NCBI GenBank assembly: GCA_017459315.1
Contig: JAFUDD010000293.1
Location: forward strand, 1 to 7,307
Length of the DNA stretch: 7,307 bases
Reading direction: 5' to 3'
From: Clostridia bacterium
GTDB taxonomy: Bacteria > Bacillota_A > Clostridia > Christensenellales > CAG-138
In this document: one piece after another, positions 1 to 5,464 of the stretch
Numbering within the stretch: position 1 is the first letter of the stretch
Layout: the number at the start of each line of letters is the position of its first letter
Translations under genes and position numbers: made by a program
Notes under the pieces: generated by a model
Told to the model about the DNA's origin: nothing
Database searches by the model: none
What the model saw: the letters and a program-made list of their open reading frames with translations, nothing else

Positions 1-473
1 AACTCCGGGTCAACGGGAATCATGATACTGTCGGCTGCGACAAATGCGTTTTGCGTCAGAATGCCGAGGCTCGGAGAACAGTCGATCAAAATATAGTCAT
101 ACAAGGGGCGAACCTTGTTCATGTAGGATTTCAGCAGCGTCACAGCCGCGGGATCGTCTTTGATCGAATACTCAAAGCTGAGAAGATCGACATTGGCGGG
201 CATTACATCCACATGGTCGATAGGGTTGGTCTGAATACCTTTTCTAGGATCTACAAGCACGTTGTTCTTGGACAGCATCATGGCATCGCGGATAGTGAAC
301 TTTTCCCGCGTCTTCGGAACACAGTTCAGTCCGCGGGTCAGATTGCCCTGACCGTCGAGATCAACAAGAAGAACGTTTCTGCCGTGCTGCGCGAGACCTG
401 CGCCGACGTTGATGGTCGTAGTCGTCTTTGCGACGCCGCCCTTTTGATTTACAACTGCAATAACTTTGGTCAT
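1..473 (-). CDS. parA: ParA/Soj-family ATPase, N-terminal part (runs off left edge)
   Basis: This is a P-loop ATPase of the ParA/MinD/Soj group, which positions plasmid or chromosome DNA by ATP-dependent dimerisation and DNA binding with a ParB partner. Only the first 157 residues are visible. The deviant Walker A motif is KGGVAKTT at residues 11-18, with signature Lys11 and Lys16. It is followed by VDLDGQGN at 37-44 and the Walker B strand YILIDCSPSLG around 127-137. Ala15 replaces the usual glycine of KGGVGKTT. The start is the ATG at 471-473, with GAGGAGA (483-489) 9 bases upstream. No partner ParB is visible; it would lie off the left edge. Whether this is the chromosomal Soj or a ParA of a plasmid-derived or conjugative element cannot be settled here. 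The DGQGNLT segment, in place of the common DPQGNAT, leans slightly toward the latter. Family assignment is firm; the role is inferred. Confidence 0.93.
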   Translation of the reverse strand, partial: MTKVIAVVNQKGGVAKTTTTINVGAGLAQHGRNVLLVDLDGQGNLTRGLNCVPKTREKFTIRDAMMLSKNNVLVDPRKGIQTNPIDHVDVMPANVDLLSFEYSIKDDPAAVTLLKSYMNKVRPLYDYILIDCSPSLGILTQNAFVAADSIMIPVDPE

Positions 474-1043
474 GATGAAAAGTCTCCTCAAGAATTCTAT
501 AGACTGAGATTTACACTTCATCCGACTGCTTTTTGATGAGTAAGCACATATCGTTCGATCCCCATATTCCATCGGGCCGCGCAATGCTGTGAAGCGTTCA
601 ACGCGGAAGTATCATGTATCCTGTGTGCCATCTTCGCGTCCCCGAAGAATCACTTCAGATTGTTGCGCCGTTCCAGATCGCCAGTCGGATGGCTTGCCGC
701 TCTTGCACACGGTTCGTATCGGATAAAGCTCTGTTCAGTTGCCAAGGTAAGAGAGATTCCTCTCTGCCTTACATGGCAAAAAAACAGAATTTACCCGACT
801 TTATACATGATTTTTTACAAAACAAATTTCAACCAATGAAAGTGCAAAAAAAGAAAAATAAAAGAAAACCGTATCAATAAGTCTATTGTTTTTGAGGAAA
901 TGCGAATATGTATAAAATGAATTGCAGTAAAAATGCAGTAAACGGTTCAAAGTGACAAAATTTATCGATGAATATATATACGAACGCAAACAATTCTATG
1001 AATTGAGTGTAAAGCAACAAAACGATGACAGAAAAAAGTGAAA
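474..1043. other. Gene-free, partly AT-rich intergenic region
   Basis: About 570 bases with no convincing gene. The short open frames here lack family resemblance, plausible ribosome binding sites and codon structure. The part next to parA (474-740) has mixed composition and holds the parA ribosome binding site; a weak TATAGA -10-like hexamer lies upstream of parA without a good -35 partner. From about 780 to 1040 the sequence becomes strongly AT-rich, with A and T runs. A 9-base direct repeat, TGCAGTAAA, occurs at 923-931 and 934-942. A TATAAA at about 910-915 has only poor -35 partners. No DnaA box cluster, parS-like site or CRISPR repeat was found by eye. Confidence 0.7.
739..779. repeat. 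Long imperfect inverted repeat (hairpin) of unknown role
   Basis: TTGCCA (739-744) pairs with TGGCAA (774-779). Inside it GTAAGAGAGA (747-756) pairs with TCTCT (761-765) plus CTTAC (768-772), leaving a 2-base GC bulge at 766-767 and a TTCC loop. That gives 16 base pairs with a small internal loop. On neither strand does a T run follow the 3' arm, so it is not a standard terminator. It lies roughly 265 bases upstream of parA in the gene-free region. It could be a structured leader, a small-RNA stem or a protein-binding palindrome; the sequence does not decide. Confidence 0.6.
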
Positions 1044-1070
1044 GCCCCGAAAACGCAGTGTTTTCGGGGC
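1044..1070 (-). terminator. Hairpin terminator downstream of tRNA-Arg
   Basis: A perfect 11-bp stem, GCCCCGAAAAC (1044-1054) with GTTTTCGGGGC (1060-1070), encloses a 5-base loop. Read on the minus strand it follows the tRNA 3' CCA end directly and is followed by TTTCACTTTTTT, so it should end the tRNA transcript. On the plus strand it is followed by TTTTT and could stop transcription entering from the AT-rich region, so it is probably bidirectional. Confidence 0.88.
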
Positions 1071-1074
1071 TTTT

Positions 1075-1151
1075 TGGCGTACCCGGGAGGATTCGAACCT
1101 CTGGCCTACAGAGTCGGAGTCTGTCACTCTATCCAGCTGAGCTACGGGTAC
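1075..1151 (-). tRNA. tRNA-Arg (anticodon CCG), CCA encoded
   Basis: The 77-base cloverleaf can be read completely on the minus strand. The acceptor stem is GTACCCG with CGGGTAC, the D arm is GCTC/GAGT, and the anticodon stem is ACAGA/TCTGT around the loop CTCCGAC. The T loop is TTCGAAT, with discriminator G (1078) and a genomic CCA (1075-1077). The anticodon CCG (complement of 1115-1117) reads the Arg codon CGG, and A20 in the D loop agrees with arginine identity. The outer T-stem pair is an A-C mismatch (AGAGG/CCTCC), a minor oddity. It is transcribed from the promoter at 1290-1318 together with a truncated upstream copy, and ends at the hairpin at 1044-1070. Confidence 0.96.
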
Positions 1152-1190
1152 TTATTCACTTTTTTCTGCATAAATCGGCTGGTTAGGTAG

Positions 1191-1234
1191 TTAGAGTCGG
1201 AGTCTGACGCTCTATCCAGCTGAGCTACGGGTAC
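1191..1234 (-). pseudogene. Truncated 5' half of a second tRNA-Arg(CCG)
   Basis: Read on the minus strand from 1234, this repeats the acceptor 5' strand GTACCCG, the D arm (GCTC/GAGC) and the anticodon arm (TCAGA, loop CTCCGAC) of the intact tRNA-Arg 40 bases downstream. It then loses homology. There is no variable loop, T arm, 3' acceptor strand or CCA, so it cannot make a functional tRNA. It differs from the intact copy at positions 25 and 27. Residue 43 is A, restoring the pair with T27, so it descends from a separate once-functional gene and not from a very recent copy. One mismatch (C28-A42) remains. It lies between the promoter and the intact tRNA and should be co-transcribed as part of the precursor. 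Confidence 0.85.
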
Positions 1235-1289
1235 ATTTTTGGGGGAGCGCGGCTGGGCCGGACTCGCTCCCCGTCTTTCGACGAGGGGT

Positions 1290-1318
1290 ATTATACCACA
1301 TCGGTTTGCCGTTGGCAA
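1290..1318 (-). promoter_or_regulatory. Sigma-A type promoter for the tRNA-Arg unit
   Basis: On the minus strand, TTGCCA (1313-1318) is followed by exactly 17 bases and then a perfect TATAAT (1290-1295). Transcription should start near 1283 and run through the truncated tRNA half into the intact tRNA-Arg. Hexamers, spacing and position all fit. Confidence 0.85.
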
Positions 1319-1540
1319 GAGGTGAAAAACGAAAAGTCGCGCAGCAGGGATGTCCCTCGCGCGGGGCCGCGGCAATCCCGTTTCTGCCGCGCCGGTCGAT
1401 GGGACTGGAACCCATACGCTTTGGGACGGAGGGAATGTCCGGCACGAGGAAAAGGAGAAGCCGCAAAGGTGGCAAATTTTGGCGCCGGGGCAAAAATGCG
1501 TCCGATTTATGACCGAAATGCAAAGATTTCGGCGGTCCGC

Positions 1541-1569
1541 TTGCAAGATGAGACAAGGGGCGGTATAAT
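1541..1569 (+). promoter_or_regulatory. Sigma-A type promoter for the eight-gene operon
   Basis: TTGCAA (1541-1546), a 17-base spacer and a perfect TATAAT (1564-1569) make a strong housekeeping promoter. Transcription should begin near 1576, only about 14 bases before the chosen ATG at 1590. The GAGGTG ribosome binding site (1577-1582) would then lie at the very 5' end of the mRNA. The inverted repeat at 1513-1532, just upstream of the -35, is a possible regulator site. Confidence 0.82.
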
Positions 1570-1589
1570 TCGATTTGAGGTGAATGTGT

Positions 1590-2468
1590 ATGGAAAGCAA
1601 ACCGATTGTGAATTCCGATCTGATCGGGTCGTTTCTTTCGATAGAGCTGCCCGGCTTTGCGGGCAAGCGCAAGCCCGAAAAATGCCGCGTGCATTATTTG
1701 GAAATGGGGCGCGGCGAGCCGCTGCTGCTCGTCCACTCGGTCGGTCAGTCGATCTACACCTGGCGCGCCATGATGCCGATTTTGGCGCAGTATTACCGCG
1801 TCATCGCCATCGACCTGCCGGGCTTCGGGCACTCCGACCGGCCCTATTCGCTGAGCTACTCGATGGATGAAATGGCGGATGTGCTGCTTTTGATCATGGA
1901 CGCTTTGCATCTGCCCGCGACGCACATTTTGGGCTGCACGATGGGCGGCATGTATGCGCTCTACGCCATGACCAAAATGCCGATCCGCTTCAACAAGGTG
2001 ATCGCCCTGACGCCGAGCGGCATCAGCAAAAACTATCCTTTGCGCGTGCGCGGGCTCGAAGGGCCGTTCGGCTTCTTCTTCCGCGAATCCTACGGCAAAA
2101 AGCAGTTCAAAAAGTATCTGCCTTTGTTCTACTACGACGCGACGATCCCGAACGATACGGTCGTGCAGCAGTATTTTTCGACCTGCGACGATTTCGCGTC
2201 GCGGCAGGCGATCATGTATGCAGTGCGCAACTTTGACGAGGAACCGGTTTTGAAGGCCATGGAATCCTGCGACCACGAGGTGCTGATCCTTTGGGGCGAG
2301 GAGGACCGGCTTGTGCCGATGGACAAGCTGTTTGAGATCAAAAAGACGATCCCGAACGGCGTATACCACAGCCTCCGCAACGTCGGACATTGGATGCACG
2401 AGGAAAAGGCCGAGATGCTCTCGGAGATCGTGGATCGCTATATCCAGTACCGGGGGACAAACGAGTGA
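1590..2468 (+). CDS. Alpha/beta-hydrolase-fold protein with altered active site
   Basis: This 292-residue protein is of usual length for the alpha/beta hydrolase superfamily and has no signal peptide, so it is probably cytoplasmic. The fold is clear: LLLVHSVGQS (45-54) is the oxyanion strand and loop, IAIDLPGFGHSDRP (72-85) the next strand, and GCTMGG (115-120) the nucleophile elbow. GEEDRLVP (236-243) carries the acid Asp239, and VGHWMHEE (265-272) carries His267. The elbow has Thr117 where the family has its catalytic Ser, and the oxyanion HG is HS (49-50), so normal esterase chemistry may be lost or altered. The substrate is unknown. I chose the ATG at 1590 over the one at 1584 because GAGGTG (1577-1582) is 7 bases from it and only 1 base from the other. 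It is the first operon gene, and its stop overlaps the next start. Confidence 0.9.
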   Translation: MESKPIVNSDLIGSFLSIELPGFAGKRKPEKCRVHYLEMGRGEPLLLVHSVGQSIYTWRAMMPILAQYYRVIAIDLPGFGHSDRPYSLSYSMDEMADVLLLIMDALHLPATHILGCTMGGMYALYAMTKMPIRFNKVIALTPSGISKNYPLRVRGLEGPFGFFFRESYGKKQFKKYLPLFYYDATIPNDTVVQQYFSTCDDFASRQAIMYAVRNFDEEPVLKAMESCDHEVLILWGEEDRLVPMDKLFEIKKTIPNGVYHSLRNVGHWMHEEKAEMLSEIVDRYIQYRGTNE

Positions 2469-2668
2469 TCGAGACCTTTGCCCTCGGCGATATCGTGCAG
2501 ATGAAAAAGCCGCACGCCTGCGGCACGAACGAATGGGAGATCACGCGCGTCGGGGCGGATATCAAAATCAAATGCCTTGCCTGCGGGCGCGTCGTGATGC
2601 TCGACCGGCAGGACTTTATCCGCATGGGGAAAAAGGTGCTTTTGCACAAAGAGGAAGAACGGGCATGA
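2465..2668 (+). CDS. DUF951 family small protein
   Basis: This 67-residue protein matches, from memory, the DUF951 family of Firmicutes (B. subtilis YyzM type). Typical features are the LGDIVQMKKPHACG opening, the NEWEITRVGADIKIKC core and a CLACGR segment. Cysteines at 19, 37 and 40 could bind a metal, but that is inference; the family function is unknown. It starts at GTG (2465-2467), overlapping the upstream TGA by four bases, with GGGGGA (2453-2458) suitably placed. An in-frame ATG further upstream would lie deep inside the hydrolase gene and is rejected. Its stop overlaps the ATG of the first signal peptidase in an ATGA junction, so translation is probably coupled on both sides. Confidence 0.9.
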   Translation: MIETFALGDIVQMKKPHACGTNEWEITRVGADIKIKCLACGRVVMLDRQDFIRMGKKVLLHKEEERA

Positions 2669-3297
2669 AACCAACGAACGGGGCAAACCTGACGGCGCTG
2701 CGGCGCATCGTCGAACGGCGCAATGAAACGCTGCCGGGCGGTGGGCTTTGGCGCGCCTTCGATCTGCTGATCACGCTGCTCGGCGTGGTTGTGTTTGCAC
2801 TGGCCGTGCGCGGCGTGCTCGCCGAGCCGGTACGCGTGGACGGCACCTCGATGCTCGACACCCTGCAGCACAACGATTATCTGTTTGTCGAAAAGCTGTC
2901 CTACCTGTTTTCGACACCGAAGATCGGGGACGTGGTGATCTGCTACTATCCCGACGAATACTATACCGCCAACGCGAAGTCCTACAACACGCGCGTCAAG
3001 CGCGTCGTGGCGACGCCGGGCGACACGGTGCAGACCATCGACGGTCTTGTATACGTCAACGGCACACCGCTGGAAGAAGGCTACCTCGCGCCGTTTGCCT
3101 ACGGCCGCACAAACGGCATCGAAAATCCGATCACGGTCGGGGAAAATGAAGTGTATGTGCTCGGCGACAACCGCGTCAATTCCAACGACAGCCGGAACGT
3201 CCTTGTCGGCGCGATCCCGATGGAGCGCATCGTCGGCAAGGTGCATTTCGTCCTGTTCCCCTTCTCCCACTTTCACGGGGTAACATCATGGAAATGA
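2665..3297 (+). CDS. lepB: Type I signal peptidase (S26), first of a tandem pair
   Basis: This 210-residue membrane serine protease removes signal peptides from exported proteins on the outer face of the membrane. It has a short charged cytoplasmic N-terminus, one membrane segment at about residues 31-53, and then the catalytic domain. Box B is DGTSMLDTL, with nucleophile Ser62. Box D is RVKRVVATPGD, with general-base Lys112. Box E is GDNRVNSNDSRN (168-179). The usual proline after SM-x (SMxPT) is Asp65 here. Length and single membrane anchor fit Gram-positive Sip enzymes. The ATG at 2665 overlaps the DUF951 stop, with GAGGAA about 8 bases upstream. A second, divergent signal peptidase follows with a 10-base overlap. 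Confidence 0.95.
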   Translation: MKPTNGANLTALRRIVERRNETLPGGGLWRAFDLLITLLGVVVFALAVRGVLAEPVRVDGTSMLDTLQHNDYLFVEKLSYLFSTPKIGDVVICYYPDEYYTANAKSYNTRVKRVVATPGDTVQTIDGLVYVNGTPLEEGYLAPFAYGRTNGIENPITVGENEVYVLGDNRVNSNDSRNVLVGAIPMERIVGKVHFVLFPFSHFHGVTSWK

Positions 3298-3845
3298 TCG
3301 AAAGCCGCAGCACGCGGCTCAGAAAATCGCATAAGGCGCAGTCCGTTCTGCGCACGCTGAGCGCCATAGCCATCGGCCTTGCGCTTGTGTTCGGGTTGCT
3401 GCTCGGCTGGTTCTCGCCGGTCTACATCGCCGACCCCTCGATGGCGCCGACGTTGAAAAAGGACGAAACCGTCCTTTATGACCGCCTGTATAAGCACTTT
3501 TTCACGCTGCGCCGCAGCGACATGGTCGTGTTCCGCGACCCGCAAACCGGCGCGCTCTTAATCAAGCGCATCGTGGGCCTGGCGGGCGAAACCGTGTCCG
3601 CAGAAGACGGTATGCTGCTGATCAATGAGCAATACATGCTCAGCGAATATGACTATCTCTCCCCTGCCCGGTTTTCGATCAAGCCGACAAAGGTGCCGGA
3701 CGGCTGCGTATACGTCCTGTCCGACGACCGCAACTACGGCGAGGACAGCCGCAATCCCGCCATCGGCTGCGTTCCGCTTGCCGATATTCTCGGCGTGGTG
3801 CGCGTGCGGCTCGACCGGTTCACCCTCTTTTCCAGCGGTAATTGA
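3288..3845 (+). CDS. lepB: Type I signal peptidase (S26), second of a tandem pair
   Basis: This 185-residue signal peptidase is a diverged paralogue of the gene before it. It has a basic N-terminus (RSTRLRKSHK), one membrane segment at about 22-42, and catalytic boxes DPSMAPTL (Ser51) and LIKRIVGLAGE (Lys93). Box E reads SDDRNYGEDSRN (145-156). The first glycine of the usual GDNR is Ser and the Asn is Asp, while the key Asp146 and the DSR are kept, so it is probably active. It is shorter than its neighbour, with less insertion between boxes D and E. The start chosen is the ATG at 3288, with GGGG (3277-3280) 7 bases upstream; an ATG at 3294 would be too far from it. The two paralogues may differ in substrate range. 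Confidence 0.94.
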   Translation: MEMIESRSTRLRKSHKAQSVLRTLSAIAIGLALVFGLLLGWFSPVYIADPSMAPTLKKDETVLYDRLYKHFFTLRRSDMVVFRDPQTGALLIKRIVGLAGETVSAEDGMLLINEQYMLSEYDYLSPARFSIKPTKVPDGCVYVLSDDRNYGEDSRNPAIGCVPLADILGVVRVRLDRFTLFSSGN

Positions 3846-3847
3846 GC

Positions 3848-4603
3848 ATGAAGTCCTTTGACGCATATTTTTTCGATCTCTACGGAACGCTTGTCGATAT
3901 CCATACCGATTTTCGGATGCCCGGCCTTTGGCGCGGGCTTTCGTGCTATATGGCCGCGCACGGCGCCGAATGGTCGCCGCAGGCGCTGCACCGGATGTAT
4001 GAACGGGAGGTCGCCGCGCGGGAAGCCGCGATGCGCGCCGCTAACCCGCGTCCGTCGTTCTGTCCCGAAATCGACATGGGAGACGTTTTTCGCGCCATGT
4101 ACGCCGCACGCAACGTCGATGCGGACGACGCGCTGATCGCCTCGACCGCATGGGATTTCCGGCAGCGCATGACAAGCCATCTGCGCGTCTATGCCGGGGC
4201 AAAGGCGCTGCTGTCCGCCCTAAAGCAGCAAGGCCGCGTCGTGCTTGTTTCGAACGCGCAATCGCTGTTCACCCGGCCGGAGCTGGAGCTGCTCGGCCTT
4301 TCGGACGCGTTCGACGCGATCTATATATCCTCCGAGTGCGGCTGCCGCAAGCCCGATCCGGCCTTTTTCCGCATGGCCGCGGAGCGGTTCGACCTTGACC
4401 CCGCCCGCTGCCTGATGATCGGCAACGACCCCGTATGCGATGTTGGCGGGGCCGTAAACGCCGGGCTTGCCGCCTGCTATATTCGCTCCGCCATCTCCCC
4501 CAAGGACGCGCCGCCCGCCTGTCCGGAGGCACAGTACAATCTCCCGAACATGAATCTGCGCGCGCTGAAAGCCCTGCTGACGCAGAAGAAGGAGGACGCA
4601 TGA
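3848..4603 (+). CDS. HAD superfamily hydrolase
   Basis: This 251-residue haloacid-dehalogenase-fold protein has all four motifs. Motif I is FFDLYGTLVD (8-17), with nucleophile Asp10. Motif II is VSNAQ, with Ser135. Motif III is CRKPDP, with Lys168. Motif IV is IGNDPVCDVGGA (191-202), with Asp194 and Asp198. A helical cap lies between motifs I and II. Tyr12 stands where phosphatases usually have the second Asp (DxD), as in haloacid-dehalogenase-like members, so phosphatase activity is not assured and the substrate is unknown. It starts at the ATG at 3848, two bases past the preceding stop, with only a weak AGCGG upstream; translation probably depends on the preceding gene. Its stop overlaps the next ATG. 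Confidence 0.91.
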   Translation: MKSFDAYFFDLYGTLVDIHTDFRMPGLWRGLSCYMAAHGAEWSPQALHRMYEREVAAREAAMRAANPRPSFCPEIDMGDVFRAMYAARNVDADDALIASTAWDFRQRMTSHLRVYAGAKALLSALKQQGRVVLVSNAQSLFTRPELELLGLSDAFDAIYISSECGCRKPDPAFFRMAAERFDLDPARCLMIGNDPVCDVGGAVNAGLAACYIRSAISPKDAPPACPEAQYNLPNMNLRALKALLTQKKEDA

Positions 4604-5142
4604 ACCCCTCCCGCCTGACGGAAAACGTCTGCGACGTGCTTGCCGAGCAGCAGATCAAGCTCGGCAGAACCGACGCCGCCGTGTCGCTCTACTACCCGCT
4701 GTCCTCGCTGAACCGCTTTTTCGACGCCGATGACGACGCCGCTGCCATGCAAAGCCGCCTGTCCGATTGGGCGGGCACGCTTTCGGACACGCTCGGCGTC
4801 CCCGCCGTGGCGCACGCCGGGGACATGTTTTCACTGACCTTTCCGCCGAAAGCGCAGACGTATATCGAAGCGCATGCGTCAAAGAACGACTTTCTGCGTG
4901 CGCTCGTCGAAGCCGTTTCGCGTCACGGCACGACGATGGAGGACGTGCTGGCGGTGTTTCACCGGTACGCCGAACACGTCGCGGTCGAGCCGAAAACGGA
5001 TCGGGACTTTGATGTGCTCGTTTATTTTCCGGACGGCGTGCCGGACGCCTACCGCTACTGTCTGACCGACGAGGGCTGTCACATCATCTACCATCGCTTC
5101 ACCGCGGAGGATTATTTCGATTTCTACCCGGAGGATCGCTGA
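4600..5142 (+). CDS. DUF3877-like protein of unknown function
   Basis: This 180-residue soluble protein has no signal peptide or membrane segment. From memory it resembles the Clostridia-restricted DUF3877 family. Recognisable stretches are the N-terminal NVCDVLAEQQIKLG, the LYYPLSSLNRF segment, VFHRYAEHVAVE in the middle, and the C-terminal YRYCLTDEGCHIIYHRFT followed by EDYFDFYPED. Its length fits. I know of no assigned function and see no catalytic motif. The start is the ATG at 4600 in an ATGA overlap with the HAD gene, with a strong GGAGG at 4591-4595. The family name is less certain than the gene itself. Confidence 0.85.
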   Translation: MNPSRLTENVCDVLAEQQIKLGRTDAAVSLYYPLSSLNRFFDADDDAAAMQSRLSDWAGTLSDTLGVPAVAHAGDMFSLTFPPKAQTYIEAHASKNDFLRALVEAVSRHGTTMEDVLAVFHRYAEHVAVEPKTDRDFDVLVYFPDGVPDAYRYCLTDEGCHIIYHRFTAEDYFDFYPEDR

Positions 5143-5143
5143 T

Positions 5144-5464
5144 ATGGACCGTGTCGAACGCATTACTGCCATGGAGCAGCTGATGGACGAAGCGGCTGCC
5201 GCGCTTTCCGCGCTGGACTCCGCCCTGACCGCGTATGAAGCCGCCCGCCCCGCGCTGCAGCAGCTTGCCGATTACTATGACGGCGACTGGAAAGCCGACT
5301 TTGCCGCCGACGAAGCGGGCGAGCTGCCCAAGGACTTGAAGCGCGGCGTGCTCAGTGAGGACGGCCTATGGAATCTTTTGGAGGACGCGCGGAGCATCGA
5401 AGCCCGCATGGCGGCGCTCTGCGGCACGAAACAGGAGGGAACCCATGCAAGTACGTTTTGCTGA
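5144..5464 (+). CDS. DUF4298 family small protein
   Basis: This 106-residue acidic, mostly helical protein matches, from memory, the DUF4298 family. It has RITAMEQLMDEA near the start, a helix ending in LADYYDGDWKADF, the family signature DEAGELPKDLKRGVLSED (about 58-75), and a final helix LWNLLEDARSIEARMAAL. The two long amphipathic helices suggest a helical hairpin and perhaps dimerisation. The biochemical role is unknown. The start is the ATG at 5144, one base after the previous stop, with GGAGG at 5130-5134. Its last 20 bases overlap the next gene. The C-terminal tail beyond the family core (EGTHASTFC) is read through that gene's ribosome binding site and start. Confidence 0.88.
   Translation: MDRVERITAMEQLMDEAAAALSALDSALTAYEAARPALQQLADYYDGDWKADFAADEAGELPKDLKRGVLSEDGLWNLLEDARSIEARMAALCGTKQEGTHASTFC

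Larger units (their letters stand above)
1235..1589. other. Intergenic region between the tRNA unit and the operon
   Basis: This gene-free stretch separates two divergent transcription units and holds both their promoters. Next to the tRNA remnant is an 8-bp hairpin, GGGGAGCG (1242-1249) with CGCTCCCC (1265-1272), which would sit in the tRNA leader RNA. Between the promoters, 1320-1510 is GC-rich with no gene I can support. It includes a small stem, ATGGG/CCCAT (1399-1415), and an inverted repeat, CCGAAAT (1513-1519) with ATTTCGG (1526-1532), placed just upstream of the operon -35 element. Confidence 0.65.

Noticed and set aside
614..880. Open frame of 88 codons on the plus strand in the gene-free region
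   Set aside because: No ribosome binding site, low-complexity Lys-rich end from the AT-rich DNA, overlaps the hairpin at 739-779, no family resemblance.
801..989. Open frame of 62 codons on the minus strand in the AT-rich stretch
   Set aside because: Phe/Tyr/Ser/Asn-rich composition is what AT-rich noncoding DNA gives; no ribosome binding site or recognisable motif.
780..1043. AT-rich tract considered as a replication origin near parA
   Set aside because: No cluster of DnaA boxes, no parS-like palindrome and no dnaA/dnaN or rep gene in view.
1242..1272. 8-bp GC hairpin considered as a terminator
   Set aside because: No T run follows on either strand; it sits just inside the tRNA leader and is better seen as leader structure.
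1399..1415. T-arm-like stem-loop (5-bp stem ATGGG/CCCAT, minus-strand loop TTCCAGT) suggesting a tRNA 3' end
   Set aside because: Position 57 would be C, not a purine, and no matching acceptor, anticodon or D arm lies upstream; at best a very decayed fragment.
1142..1672. Open frame across the tRNA region on the minus strand
   Set aside because: Part of it is translated tRNA-Arg sequence (the PVAQLDRASD-type shadow) and it runs through the operon promoter.
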